Source of the DNA: Candidatus Poribacteria bacterium
Lineage (GTDB): Bacteria; Poribacteria; WGA-4E; WGA-3G
DNA length: 44,830 nucleotides
NCBI GenBank assembly: GCA_022827225.1
Contig: JAJDTJ010000100.1
Location: 1 to 44,830, forward strand
Direction: 5' to 3'
The stretch's first letter is position 1. Each line of letters starts with the position of its first letter. The notes beneath the pieces were generated by a model. It saw nothing but the letters and a program-made list of their open reading frames with translations. It had not been told where the DNA came from and ran no database searches. Shown piece by piece: positions 32,622 through 41,463 of this stretch. A program made the translations under genes and the position numbers.

Positions 32622-33653
32622 GTGGCACAAGAAACAGTTAAAGTCGGTATTATCGGCGCGGGTGGAAATACGAGATCGAAACATATTCCGGGACTGCAAG
32701 CGATTGACGGCGTTGAGATTGTCGGGGTCTGTAATCGGAGTCAGGAGTCTTCACAACGGGTAGCTGACGAATTCGGTATTCCGAAAATCTACGGCAATTG
32801 GCAAGAGGCGATCCGCGATCCTGATACCAATGCGATTGTCATCGGGACGTGGCCCTATATGCACTGTCGCGCGACGGTGGCAGCACTTCAGGCGAATAAA
32901 CACGTGATGTGCGAGGCGCGGATGGCGATGAACGCCAGAGAAGCACATATCATGCGCATGGTATCACGTCAGAAGGCACACCTCATCGCACAGATTGTCC
33001 CCTCGCCGATGACACTTCGGGTCGATACCACGATAAAACGGCTCATCACTGAAGGCTACCTCGGTGATGTGCTTGCGATAGAAGCACGGGCAGGTGGCGC
33101 GTTTTTGGACAGCGAATCATCGCTCCAGTGGCGGCAAGATTTCGATCTCAGCGGACTCAACATCATGAGCATGGGGATTTGGTATGAAGCGTTGATGCGT
33201 TGGGTCGGAGAGGCGACGCGGATTATGGCGATGGGCAAAACGTTTGTCAAGATGCGTCCAGATACTGACGGTGTGATGCGTTCCGTCCGGATTCCAGAGC
33301 ATATCGATGTCGTTGGGGACCTCGCATGTGGTGCGCAGCTGCATATACAGGTCTCTAATGTCGCTGGATTGGCAGGCGCGCCGGAGGTGTACATCTTCGG
33401 AAGTGATGGAACTCTACGTTTTTCGGGGAATAAACTCTACGGTGGACAAAAAGGCGACGCGGAACTCAGCGAAATTGATATACCGGATTCAGAAGCAGGC
33501 GGATGGCGCGTGGAAGAAGAATTTGTGAACGCTATCCGTGGCAATGAAGTGATTACACATACTGATTTCGACACAGGGGTGAAGTACATGGAGTTTACGG
33601 AAGCAGTTACACGGAGTATGCAGTCAGGAACAGCGATTACTTTGCCGCTTTAG
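32622..33653 (+). CDS. Gfo/Idh/MocA family oxidoreductase
   Basis: Predicted NAD(P)-dependent oxidoreductase of 343 residues. VGIIGAGGNTRSKHIPGL forms the Rossmann dinucleotide loop at about 8-25. CEARMAMNAREAH near 102 stands where most members have EKP, so the usual catalytic Lys is not conserved here. The C-terminal domain starts near residue 130. The start is GTG 32622, with AAGGAG about nine bases before. The ferritin-like gene follows 47 bases later. The replaced EKP motif means activity or substrate may differ from typical sugar dehydrogenases. Confidence 0.86.
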   Translation: MAQETVKVGIIGAGGNTRSKHIPGLQAIDGVEIVGVCNRSQESSQRVADEFGIPKIYGNWQEAIRDPDTNAIVIGTWPYMHCRATVAALQANKHVMCEARMAMNAREAHIMRMVSRQKAHLIAQIVPSPMTLRVDTTIKRLITEGYLGDVLAIEARAGGAFLDSESSLQWRQDFDLSGLNIMSMGIWYEALMRWVGEATRIMAMGKTFVKMRPDTDGVMRSVRIPEHIDVVGDLACGAQLHIQVSNVAGLAGAPEVYIFGSDGTLRFSGNKLYGGQKGDAELSEIDIPDSEAGGWRVEEEFVNAIRGNEVITHTDFDTGVKYMEFTEAVTRSMQSGTAITLPL

Positions 33654-33700
33654 TTACGGAAACCCGGCGGCGCGTGCCTACTACTTTAAAAGGAGAAATT

Positions 33701-34243
33701 TTGAAATTAGGAGAACTTTTTAATCTTTGCCAAGACATTGAACTACGGCAAGCGAAACTCTATGCCTCGCTCTCGCTACTTTTGGGGAACGTTGATGAAC
33801 GGATCGCACGGTTTTGGGAACAGATGAGTACGGAAGAATGGCAGCACTATATCCTTGTAGATTTTGGACGTTCTATATGCGTTAATGCCTTCGGGATTGA
33901 CTCACCTGTGCCGGAGTTATCGGATATCCCAGTTCAGCAAATCACAGATGCATTGGATGCACACGAGCAGAAGATCGATAGTGGAAATATTTCACTCGAT
34001 GAGGCTTTTGAAATTGCGATTGCGATTGAGGGTAGCGAAGCCGATACGATCTATATGCGTCTACTCTCTATTATGCGAAAAGCGATTCAGCAGAGCGATC
34101 AACCGTATCTGATGGATCGTATTGTACACGTGGAAAAGGACATGGTATCGCACGTCGATGGCTTAGTTCAGGCGACGCAGAAGTTTGCGAAGGATGCCGC
34201 TGTAATCCGCAAAGCACACCGTCTAAAAGCAGCACACAGTTAA
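33701..34243 (+). CDS. Ferritin-like diiron protein (rubrerythrin-like)
   Basis: All-helical protein of 180 residues with the ligand pattern of a ferritin-like four-helix bundle: Glu in LCQDIELRQAKLYASL (helix 1), TEEWQH (an ExxH motif, helix 2), FEIAIAIEGSEADTIY (helix 3), and HVEKDMVSHVD with Glu and His (helix 4). It probably binds two irons and may reduce peroxide or store metal. The start is TTG 33701, with AAAGGAG six bases upstream. The frame also opens at GTG 33674 inside a GC-rich stretch. The rubredoxin-like protein at 18.4 kb could serve as redox partner, but the two are far apart. Confidence 0.75.
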   Translation: MKLGELFNLCQDIELRQAKLYASLSLLLGNVDERIARFWEQMSTEEWQHYILVDFGRSICVNAFGIDSPVPELSDIPVQQITDALDAHEQKIDSGNISLDEAFEIAIAIEGSEADTIYMRLLSIMRKAIQQSDQPYLMDRIVHVEKDMVSHVDGLVQATQKFAKDAAVIRKAHRLKAAHS

Positions 34244-34258
34244 GCCGTGGGAGAGTTG

Positions 34259-35203
34259 CTACAAATGCTGTGCATTACAGAGGAGGTTCCCTGCCTGTTC
34301 GCATGCGACCTGCTCTAACTGCACAGTGGTATGGCTGATACCGAAATGTTCATGTAACTCGCCGTTGATCTGTTTAAGAATCCGATCGGGTTCTAAGGTG
34401 GTATTTTCGTCAACGACGACATGCGCGCTCAGCGCGGAATAGTTGGAACACAGCGACCAGATATGTAGGTCGTGGACCTCTTTGACCGATTCTAAGTTGT
34501 AGAGGTGTTCGGCGACGGTATGAGCGTCTGCGTTCTTCGGTGAATTTTCGAGTAAGATATGCACCGCCTCTCTGGTTACGTTCACGGCACCAAAAAGAAT
34601 AATCCCACCGATAAGGAAACTCAAGATCGCATCAATCGGGTACCAGCTTGTCCAAAAGATGATAACACCACCGACGACGACAGCGACGGAGGAGAGCGTA
34701 TCGCCAATTACATGGAGCATCGCGCTTCGGACGTTAAGGTTCCCGTGGCTCTCGCCGTGCAGTTTCCATAAAATGAGCAGGTTCCCCACAAAACCGAGAC
34801 ACGCCACGATAAGCATCCCCGTCACTTTTATCTCCGTTGGTGACATGTAACGGTGATAGGCTTTGTAGAATATCCAACCGGAGATTGCAATGAGTGATAC
34901 GCCGTTGACAAAAGCAGCGAAGACCTCGGCGCGATGATAGCCGTAGGTACGGGAAGAAGTCGCCGGACGGGTAGAGAGATAGATTGCCAACCAACTGATG
35001 AGCAGCGAGGCGACATCAGACAGGACGTGTGCTGCATCACTGAGTAATGCAAGGCTACCCGACCAGATACCGCCGATCAGTTCGCCGAGGAAGACGCAGA
35101 ACGTGACAAACACAGCGAATTTGAATTTCCGCTGCAGATGCGTCTGATGGCTATGCGTGTGCACTTCGCCGTGATGATGGTGGTCGTGGCTGTGATTGTG
35201 CAA
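34259..35203 (-). CDS. Cation diffusion facilitator family metal exporter (CzcD-like)
   Basis: Inner-membrane protein of 314 residues with six predicted transmembrane helices. It exchanges Zn2+ or related divalent metals for protons. The metal site residues are seen in SDAAHVLSDVASLL (helix 2) and MLHVIGDTLSSVAV (helix 5). The N-terminus is very His-rich (HNHSHDHHHHGEVHTHSHQTH), a usual metal-sensing tail. The C-terminal cytoplasmic domain (about 210-314) has VHDLHIWSLCSNYSALSAHV. It converges with the ferritin-like gene, whose stop is only 15 bases away. Confidence 0.93.
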   Translation of the reverse strand: MHNHSHDHHHHGEVHTHSHQTHLQRKFKFAVFVTFCVFLGELIGGIWSGSLALLSDAAHVLSDVASLLISWLAIYLSTRPATSSRTYGYHRAEVFAAFVNGVSLIAISGWIFYKAYHRYMSPTEIKVTGMLIVACLGFVGNLLILWKLHGESHGNLNVRSAMLHVIGDTLSSVAVVVGGVIIFWTSWYPIDAILSFLIGGIILFGAVNVTREAVHILLENSPKNADAHTVAEHLYNLESVKEVHDLHIWSLCSNYSALSAHVVVDENTTLEPDRILKQINGELHEHFGISHTTVQLEQVACEQAGNLLCNAQHL

Positions 35204-35251
35204 AACGTCTCTCTTTGGATAGAAGCAGACAGGATTCTGTACGCGTTCGGT

Positions 35252-35575
35252 TTAGGTTGAGGCGGTAGACGTGCTTTTCGATTCGCTACTTGTATCGGTT
35301 TTTTTCTCTTTTTTCTCGGTCTTGTCTGATGACGTGCTTTTATCCGATGAATCGCTTTTGTCTTTGTCTTTTTTCGCGGATTCCTTGTAGCCTTCGCTTC
35401 GGTAATCAGTAGTATAGAATCCGGACCCTTTGAAAATCAGCCCTGCACCTGCACCGATAAGCCGTTTCACTTTGCCACCGCACTCCGGACACTCTTCAAT
35501 CGGTGGGGCAGTGATGCTTTGAAACTTCTCAAATTGGGTGTCACATGCAAGACACTTATAGTCGTATGTGGGCAT
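35252..35575 (-). CDS. FmdB-family zinc-ribbon protein
   Basis: Protein of 107 residues. The first ~60 residues are the FmdB/CxxC_CXXC_SSSS zinc ribbon: MPTYDYKCLACDTQFEKFQSI then ECPECGGKVKRLIGAGAGLIFKGSGFYTTDY. The last ~45 residues are a low-complexity Lys/Ser/Asp/Thr tail. The family is often called a regulator, but its function is not well established. AAAAGGAGG precedes the ATG. The strand is the same as for the CDF exporter. Confidence 0.88.
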   Translation of the reverse strand: MPTYDYKCLACDTQFEKFQSITAPPIEECPECGGKVKRLIGAGAGLIFKGSGFYTTDYRSEGYKESAKKDKDKSDSSDKSTSSDKTEKKEKKTDTSSESKSTSTAST

Positions 35576-35759
35576 GCTCGGTTTTCCTCCTTTTCCATAC
35601 TTTCGGTAAGCAGATCACTTTGGATAGGCAAATTGTGTTCACGCCCCGTTGTGATTTCTGCGTCAAAGTAAAAGTTGATTGCTAAAAAGCGTATATTCTG
35701 ATAAATTTTAATCGTTGCGTCGGCAAAAGTCAAGTCAATTTTTATTTCTGGAGTTTTTA

Positions 35760-37118
35760 ATGTTTCATCTCTCTATTGATGCTGAGGGTTTTCCACTCGG
35801 TAAGGGACCGATGGTAATGTTGGTGCTATTCCTCATTTCGACGCTTTTTATTTTTGGGCGTTCTGAGGAAGAGGGTGAGGACCTGGAATTTTGGATTTTC
35901 GCGAATACGCATTACGAGGAGTACCAGGCGCGCGTGCCGATTTTCGAGGCAGAGAACCCAGGGGTCAATGTCCGACTCATCAATTTCGGTGGCACGATGC
36001 ACGACAAACTCCTCGCTGCGATGCTGTCCAATTTCGGGGCACCGGACCTTGTTGAAGTGGAGATTACATCCATCGGTCGATTCCTCAAAGGTGCGATTGA
36101 CGAGATCGGATTTGTCGATCTGCGTCCGCGTTTAGAGAGCGAAGGTTGGATGGATAAGTTGGTGGTCAGTCGGTTCACACCGTGGTCGTATCGCGGTCGG
36201 ATTTTCGGGGTTCCGCACGACTTGCACCCGGTTGTTCTCCTTTATCGGGATGACCTCTTTAAAGCAGCAGGTGTTGAGATGACAGCCGTCGAAACGTGGG
36301 ACGACTTCATTAATGCTGGGAAAAAGGCGACGCGTGATCTTGATGGCGACGGTAAAATCGACCAGTACGCGATTGTGTTAGATCGACGCACAGAGAGCGA
36401 CTATTTCAACTTGCTCCTCCAACAAGGCGGCGGGTTCTTTGACGAAGATGGGAACGTCATTATTGATAGCGAACTCGCAATTGAGACGTTGGAATTTTTC
36501 ACGGCGTTGTTTAACGAACACGAAATCGCGACACCGGTGTACGGCACATGGCACGGCGACCCGAGCAATTTCGCAGCGATGCAGGACGGCAAAATCCTCT
36601 CTATTCTCGCACCAGATTGGTACGTCGGTATCCTGAAAAGTCAGGTACCGCAGATGTCCGGGAAATGGAAGGCGATCGGTATGCCAGCGTGGCAACCGGG
36701 GGGTAGACGGACGACAACACGCGGCGGCACGATGATCGGGATTACAAAGCAGTGCGAAAACCCTGAACGTGCATGGGAACTCCTCAAGTTTACCTATTTT
36801 GATAGATCGGGTTTAGTGAACCGGTATGAGACGACACGGATCATTCCACCGCTCAAAGCCGCCTGGGACGCTCCCATTTTTAAGGAACCCGATGTCTATT
36901 TGGGCGGTCAACCGCTCGGAGAGTTGTTTATACAACTCGCGCCCGATCTACCCGCACGTTATCAGAACCCGTATTGGTCAGAAGCAGCGGACCTGCTCAA
37001 CGATGCGATCTTCGCTGCAGTGACAGAAAAACAGACATCGAGAGAGGCGTTGACAGAACTCGCCAAGAAGGTCCGCACGCTCATTGCGAAAGATATGAAC
37101 AGATGGGGCGAGATGTAA
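35760..37118 (+). CDS. ABC transporter substrate-binding protein (sugar type)
   Basis: Exported solute-binding protein of 452 residues of the family 1 (MalE/UgpB-like) type. An N-terminal hydrophobic segment (VMLVLFLISTLFIFG, about 20-34) should be the export signal. There is no lipobox Cys. Typical segments are FEAENPGVNVRLINFG, APDLVEVEITSIGRF, DLDGDGKIDQYAIVL (a calcium-loop-like stretch) and GITKQCENPERAWELLKF. ATG 35760 with GGAG six bases before it is preferred over the open frame from 35715. The permease gene follows directly. The ligand is probably an oligosaccharide or similar carbohydrate. Confidence 0.9.
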   Translation: MFHLSIDAEGFPLGKGPMVMLVLFLISTLFIFGRSEEEGEDLEFWIFANTHYEEYQARVPIFEAENPGVNVRLINFGGTMHDKLLAAMLSNFGAPDLVEVEITSIGRFLKGAIDEIGFVDLRPRLESEGWMDKLVVSRFTPWSYRGRIFGVPHDLHPVVLLYRDDLFKAAGVEMTAVETWDDFINAGKKATRDLDGDGKIDQYAIVLDRRTESDYFNLLLQQGGGFFDEDGNVIIDSELAIETLEFFTALFNEHEIATPVYGTWHGDPSNFAAMQDGKILSILAPDWYVGILKSQVPQMSGKWKAIGMPAWQPGGRRTTTRGGTMIGITKQCENPERAWELLKFTYFDRSGLVNRYETTRIIPPLKAAWDAPIFKEPDVYLGGQPLGELFIQLAPDLPARYQNPYWSEAADLLNDAIFAAVTEKQTSREALTELAKKVRTLIAKDMNRWGEM

Positions 37119-37170
37119 TTTTGTGGAAGGGTTTTTGCTTGGGCGTTTCTTCAGATATACGGAGAGGCAT

Positions 37171-38088
37171 GTGAAAATATTAACACACCCTAACGAACCG
37201 CAAGGAAAAATTAAAAATTGGAATCAGCAACAGAAGATGGCACCTTATCTTTTTATTGCGCCATTTTACCTGCTCTTCGTCGTTTTCATGGGGTATCCGC
37301 TCATTTCGTCTCTTGTGATGAGTCTCTATGAGATGCGCGGGTTCCAAAGTCGGATATTCGTCGGTTTCGGTAACTTCACCGACCTATTCGGCGATCCTAT
37401 CTTCTGGAAGTCGCTTCGGAATACCGCTTATTTCGCCATAGGCACACTCACACTCCAGTTGCCGATCGCGTTATTATTGGCAATTTTGCTCAACTCCAAG
37501 TTCGTCAAAGGCAAAAATCTTCTGCGACTCGCTTTTTTTGCACCCGTACTCGTTGCCGGTGTCTTCGTTGCGATTATCTTCAACCTCGTTTATGATCAGC
37601 GTGCAGGCTTGATCAACCAAGAATTCGTTCTCTTTGGCAAGGAAATCGGTTGGCTCAATGAGGAGAACTATGTGATGCCAGCGGTTATTTTGACAGGCGT
37701 TTGGCAGTGGGCGGGGTTCAATATGATCTATTTTTTAGCGGGTTTACAAGGCATTCGACAGGAGTTATATGAGGCGGCAGCGGTTGACGGTGCGAACTGG
37801 TGGCAGGCGTTTATCCATGTCACGCTCCCATCATTGCGTCCCGTGATCGCCTTTGTTTTCGTTGTGTCGATGATAGGTTCACTCCAACTCTTCGATCTAC
37901 CCTATATCTTGACGAACGGTGGTGAACCTGCGGATGCCGGTTCGACGATCGTGATGTACCTCTATAAAAACGGTTTCCAATTCATGCGCCTCGGTTACGC
38001 GGCAACAATCGGTTGGGTGCTGTTTTTCATTATTGCTGTTGTCTCAATCGTACAGTTGAAATTACTCGGCATTTTCCGAGAGGAATAA
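37171..38088 (+). CDS. ABC transporter permease (MalF/UgpA-like)
   Basis: Inner-membrane protein of 305 residues with about six transmembrane helices, of the binding-protein-dependent sugar permease type. The EAA loop that contacts the ATPase is EAAAVDGANWWQAFIHVTLPSLRP near residue 210. GTG 37171 has GGAGAGG four bases upstream. The frame is also open from GTG 37123. It belongs with the preceding binding protein. The expected second permease (MalG/UgpE-like) and ATPase are not next to it, because hisA follows, so the transporter must use parts encoded elsewhere. Confidence 0.9.
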   Translation: MKILTHPNEPQGKIKNWNQQQKMAPYLFIAPFYLLFVVFMGYPLISSLVMSLYEMRGFQSRIFVGFGNFTDLFGDPIFWKSLRNTAYFAIGTLTLQLPIALLLAILLNSKFVKGKNLLRLAFFAPVLVAGVFVAIIFNLVYDQRAGLINQEFVLFGKEIGWLNEENYVMPAVILTGVWQWAGFNMIYFLAGLQGIRQELYEAAAVDGANWWQAFIHVTLPSLRPVIAFVFVVSMIGSLQLFDLPYILTNGGEPADAGSTIVMYLYKNGFQFMRLGYAATIGWVLFFIIAVVSIVQLKLLGIFREE

Positions 38089-38130
38089 CAAACAAAACAG
38101 AACTTACGCATGTTAGAAATACGGAAGGCG

Positions 38131-38187
38131 GGAAGGATGGAAGAAACGGAAGAATGCTGAAACATTCCTCTATGCTTCCAACCTTCC
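38131..38187. terminator. Long imperfect hairpin after the permease gene
   Basis: GGAAGGATGGAAG (38131-38143) pairs with CTTCCAACCTTCC (38175-38187) with one mismatch. Inside it, GAATG and CATTC pair around CTGAAA. It lies between the permease stop and hisA and may be a terminator or repeat-derived hairpin. No T-run follows. Confidence 0.45.
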
Positions 38188-38256
38188 TAGGGGAAACACC
38201 CAAGCAAAAACACTTCCAATCCCGCAAGCAAACAAATGGATTTTGCGTCTGCCCAT

Positions 38257-38280
38257 GAACCGCAAGGAAAATTAAAAATA
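38257..38280 (+). repeat. Second copy of an AAGGA-bearing leader sequence
   Basis: GAACCGCAAGGAAAATTAAA continues into AATA, just before the hisA ATG. It is nearly identical to 37195-37218 (one extra A there) inside the start of the permease gene. Here it supplies the AAGGA of the hisA ribosome binding site. Confidence 0.55.
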
Positions 38281-38985
38281 ATGCAGATATTACCGGCAAT
38301 TGATCTTCGTGACGGAAAATGTGTGAATTTAGTGCAGGGTATAGCGACACAGGAGACGGTTTTCTCGGACGCACCGGTAGAGATGGCGCGTCGGTGGCAA
38401 GCCGAAGGTGCGGAATACTTGCACCTCGTGGACTTAGACGGCGCGTTTCAAGGTGAATCGGCGAACCTCCATATCGTGGGTGAGATTGTCGCCGCGCTTG
38501 ACATACCTGTTCAACTCGGTGGCGGTATCCGAAGTATGGAACGACTGGAAACGGTTTTGGCGTTAGGTGTGGACCGGGCTATTTTAGGAACGGTTGCTCT
38601 CAAACAGCCGGATTTGGTGAAGCAGGCGTGCGCCAAGTATAGCGAACGCATCGCTGTCGGTATTGACGCACGGGATGGAAGGGTCGCCACGGATGGCTGG
38701 TTGGAGGTGTCTCAGAAGTCCGCCGTCGAATTCGCACAGGAGTTGACAGACGTGCAGACGCTCATCTACACGGACATCAAGAGTGATGGGATGCTCAAAG
38801 GACCAAACGTTGACGCAACAGCTGCGATTATTGATGCGGTCTCCGCGGATGTGATCGCTTCGGGTGGCGTGACATCGCTGTCTGATGTAGCCGAGCTGAA
38901 ACGGATCGGTGCCAGTGGTGCGATTATAGGACGCGCTTTGTATACCGGGGATCTCACACTCCAAGAAGCAATTGCTGCAGGATGA
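38281..38985 (+). CDS. hisA: HisA, phosphoribosyl-formimino-AICAR ribotide isomerase
   Basis: TIM-barrel isomerase of histidine synthesis, 234 residues. It opens ProFAR to PRFAR. Typical stretches are the catalytic Asp in MQILPAIDLRDGKCVNLVQG, HLVDLDGAF, VQLGGGIRSM, VGIDARDGRVATDGW, the second acid in YTDIKSDGMLKGPN, and IASGGVTSLSDV. The frame opens at ATG 38236, but family members begin at MQILPAIDL, so ATG 38281 is chosen. No other his gene is next to it. PriA-like dual function is possible but not indicated. Confidence 0.95.
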   Translation: MQILPAIDLRDGKCVNLVQGIATQETVFSDAPVEMARRWQAEGAEYLHLVDLDGAFQGESANLHIVGEIVAALDIPVQLGGGIRSMERLETVLALGVDRAILGTVALKQPDLVKQACAKYSERIAVGIDARDGRVATDGWLEVSQKSAVEFAQELTDVQTLIYTDIKSDGMLKGPNVDATAAIIDAVSADVIASGGVTSLSDVAELKRIGASGAIIGRALYTGDLTLQEAIAAG

Positions 38986-39002
38986 AAGATGGTAATACCA
39001 TG

Positions 39003-40172
39003 CTAAACCGATAATTCCACGCCAGTCACGACACCGAACCCGATTCGCACTCCCATCTTCTTTACTTCAAACCGGGTACCTGCCTCCATCACTAAGGGTA
39101 GATCAAGTGTAAGATTGACGTGTGCGTAATCTCCCGGCGTAATCAGCGAAAGTTCTTCGGGGAGCTTTAGGTGCGCGGGTATATCAACGCTCCAGAGACG
39201 GATGTCGGGTCTATCGTTCTCAATAAGCGGGATATGTGTGCCACTCTCTTCTTGTGTCAATAGATAGACAAGTGCGGTAAATTCGGAATGCGCCTTGATT
39301 GTTTTCGGTGGGCACAGCACTTGTCCAACGGACAACCAATCGGGTTCAGACTCAACACACACTTCATCACCCTTTGTGCTGAGAACGCGCGTCTTGATCC
39401 TATCGCCTTTACCGACAATATCTACCGCTTGACCGACAGCGAGATGTCCTTGGACGACCTCACCACGAACAGATACCCTATCCTTTGTCTCTTCGACAAT
39501 TTCATGAATCGGCATAATGACCGGTAAGTTTTCTGTGTCTATAGGTGCCGGCATTGTTCGGTTCATCGTGAAGACCAGATCAACAATCGGTTGCCATTGT
39601 GCGAAGGTGATGCTGTTGCCTTTGTAGTTTAATGCCTTAAGAGCATCACCAACGGTTATAGGTGTCGTCTCTTCTTCCCATCCATACGCGTTGAGTAACT
39701 CGCGCATCTCCTGTCCGCAGATGTCTAACAGTTCATCCTCTTTTGAAATGCCGCCTGTATTCAGAAAGGGGAGGACTACCGGGAGGTGCATCTGGTGTGC
39801 GAGACGGAGATGCGCCTGCGAATCCGGTGTGACACCTTCAATAGCATTCACAACCCAAATCGCGCTTTGAATTGTGGGTGAACCGCTGATGAGCATTTTG
39901 ATAACATCAAGGTGTGTTTCACAGTCGATGTGTGTATAGAGTTTGCCGCTGGTTTCATAAGCGATTGAGCGGTAGGTGATGCCAACACCTTCTCGAATTG
40001 GATGATGAATTAGATGCTGTGCTTCAAAGTCGCCATCGTCATCTGTATGAATTGCCCCGATTCTCGCGACGACTTTCGCTATTGCTGCGGTCAATGTCGT
40101 TTTGCCGTGTCCATCAGCACCGAGGGTGCAAATCGGCAACCGACGATGCGTGTTTTGTTTTTTCTCTGTCAT
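39003..40172 (-). CDS. EF-Tu-like translation GTPase paralog with degenerate motifs
   Basis: Protein of 389 residues with the length and domain plan of elongation factor Tu: a G domain to about 200, then two beta-barrels. The P-loop is kept (GADGHGKTTL at 18-27), and GVGITYRSIAYET resembles the switch I region. The G3 motif DCPGH is DCETH (83-87) and the G4 motif NKxD is NTGG (138-141), so guanine specificity and hydrolysis are probably altered or lost. The C-terminal part (EVVQGHLAVGQAVDIVG, VESEPDWLSVGQVL, MEAGTRFEVKKMGVRIGFGVVTGVE) follows EF-Tu domains 2 and 3. ATG 40172 has AGGAGA upstream and its own strong promoter. It is not the housekeeping tuf gene. Its function is unknown. Confidence 0.82.
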   Translation of the reverse strand: MTEKKQNTHRRLPICTLGADGHGKTTLTAAIAKVVARIGAIHTDDDGDFEAQHLIHHPIREGVGITYRSIAYETSGKLYTHIDCETHLDVIKMLISGSPTIQSAIWVVNAIEGVTPDSQAHLRLAHQMHLPVVLPFLNTGGISKEDELLDICGQEMRELLNAYGWEEETTPITVGDALKALNYKGNSITFAQWQPIVDLVFTMNRTMPAPIDTENLPVIMPIHEIVEETKDRVSVRGEVVQGHLAVGQAVDIVGKGDRIKTRVLSTKGDEVCVESEPDWLSVGQVLCPPKTIKAHSEFTALVYLLTQEESGTHIPLIENDRPDIRLWSVDIPAHLKLPEELSLITPGDYAHVNLTLDLPLVMEAGTRFEVKKMGVRIGFGVVTGVELSV

Positions 40173-40224
40173 CTTTTTCTTGTCTCCTGATCCGGTATAA
40201 TCTACGTATTGCAAGTTCTATTTT

Positions 40225-40253
40225 ATTATAGCAGAAAATCAGGAATTGCGCAA
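40225..40253 (-). promoter_or_regulatory. Promoter of the EF-Tu-like gene
   Basis: On the minus strand TTGCGC (40253-40248), a 17-base spacer and a perfect TATAAT (40230-40225), about 50 bases before ATG 40172. Confidence 0.6.
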
Positions 40254-40282
40254 CGTTCTGATTCGTTACAAATGATATAGGC

Positions 40283-40311
40283 TTGCAAGCAATTCGCGAA
40301 TCTGCTAAACT
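40283..40311 (+). promoter_or_regulatory. Promoter of the downstream oxidoreductase
   Basis: TTGCAA (40283-40288), a 17-base spacer and TAAACT (40306-40311), 51 bases before ATG 40363. It diverges from the EF-Tu-like promoter. Confidence 0.5.
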
Positions 40312-40362
40312 TTAAATCTCGGAGATTATGGTAAAATTGATACGTAACAAGGAGTACACTGA

Positions 40363-41463
40363 ATGTCTAATACAACCCCAGTCCGTACGGTGATTGTCGG
40401 ATGCGGCATGATTTCTGCGGGAGGCTATCAACCGCGTTGCCAAGCGTACCCGCATCTCATTGACTTAGTCGGTTTCTACGACCAAGATGAAGCGCGTGCC
40501 TCAGCATTAGCAGAACGGAACGGCGGACGCGTTTACAAATCGCTTGAGGAAGTTTTGAATGATCCGAATGTAGAAGCGATTGTGAATTTGACGCTCCATA
40601 TTTCGCATTACCCAATTTCATTGGCAGCACTAAAGGCAGGGAAACACGTCTATTCTGAAAAACCTATCTCTATCCGTACCGACGAAGCGAACGAACTCGT
40701 CGAAACGGCGGAAGCGAACGGTTTAAAACTGGCGTGCGCGCCGTCGGCGATCCTCGGCTACGTTCAGCAGAACGTTTGGCAACGGATTCGCGAGGGTGAG
40801 ATCGGGGATGTCATCTCCGCGGTTGGGAACTTCGGGGGTCCCTTAGAACATTGGCATCCGAGTGCGGACGCGTTTCTGATGCACGCCGGTCCGTTCCGAG
40901 ATGTCGCACCTTATCCGCTGACTGCGATGACGACCATGATTGCGCCGGTCAAGACGGTTCACGGTTTCGCACGGGTCGCTGTGCCGAAACGGACGTTAAC
41001 CCAAGGGCCGCGTCAAGGCACTGAATTTGAAGTGAATGAGAAGGATCATGGATTTGCCGTGCTTGAATTTGAAGGGGGTGCCCACGGGTTCATCTATCAC
41101 AGTTTCACGGTTACTTCCCAGATTCCGCCTTACGAAATCCACGGCACTGCAGGCGGATTCTCGCTTCAGGCACACGATGACGGCCGCGGCATCAAGAAAT
41201 TCACACCGCAAGGCGGATGGCAAGATGAAGCCTCGCCACCGAAAGCCTTTACCGGGTTGGATTGGGGTAAAGGGGTCGCAGATTTCGCTGACGCGATTCG
41301 GTCTGACAGGAATCCGCGGTGTAATGGCGCGCAGGCGCGACACGTCATAGAGATATGCGAACGCGTCATCGAATCGTCGGACACGCGGCGACCCGTTGAT
41401 GTTGTGAGCCGCTTTCCGGCACCACCACCCGTTGACGACGTTGCACCGTGGGAAGATGCTTAG
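40363..41463 (+). CDS. Gfo/Idh/MocA family oxidoreductase
   Basis: Predicted NAD(P)-dependent sugar oxidoreductase of 366 residues. The Rossmann loop is VIVGCGMISAGGYQ near residue 8 and the EKP motif is VYSEKPISIR near 94. HWHPSADAFLMHAGPFRDVAPYPLTAM in the C-terminal domain holds the His/Asp expected around the active site. AAGGAG lies eight bases before the ATG. The stop codon lies in a perfect 23-bp palindrome shared with the convergent sugar isomerase gene. The two probably belong to the same sugar pathway, but the substrate is unknown. Confidence 0.9.
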   Translation: MSNTTPVRTVIVGCGMISAGGYQPRCQAYPHLIDLVGFYDQDEARASALAERNGGRVYKSLEEVLNDPNVEAIVNLTLHISHYPISLAALKAGKHVYSEKPISIRTDEANELVETAEANGLKLACAPSAILGYVQQNVWQRIREGEIGDVISAVGNFGGPLEHWHPSADAFLMHAGPFRDVAPYPLTAMTTMIAPVKTVHGFARVAVPKRTLTQGPRQGTEFEVNEKDHGFAVLEFEGGAHGFIYHSFTVTSQIPPYEIHGTAGGFSLQAHDDGRGIKKFTPQGGWQDEASPPKAFTGLDWGKGVADFADAIRSDRNPRCNGAQARHVIEICERVIESSDTRRPVDVVSRFPAPPPVDDVAPWEDA

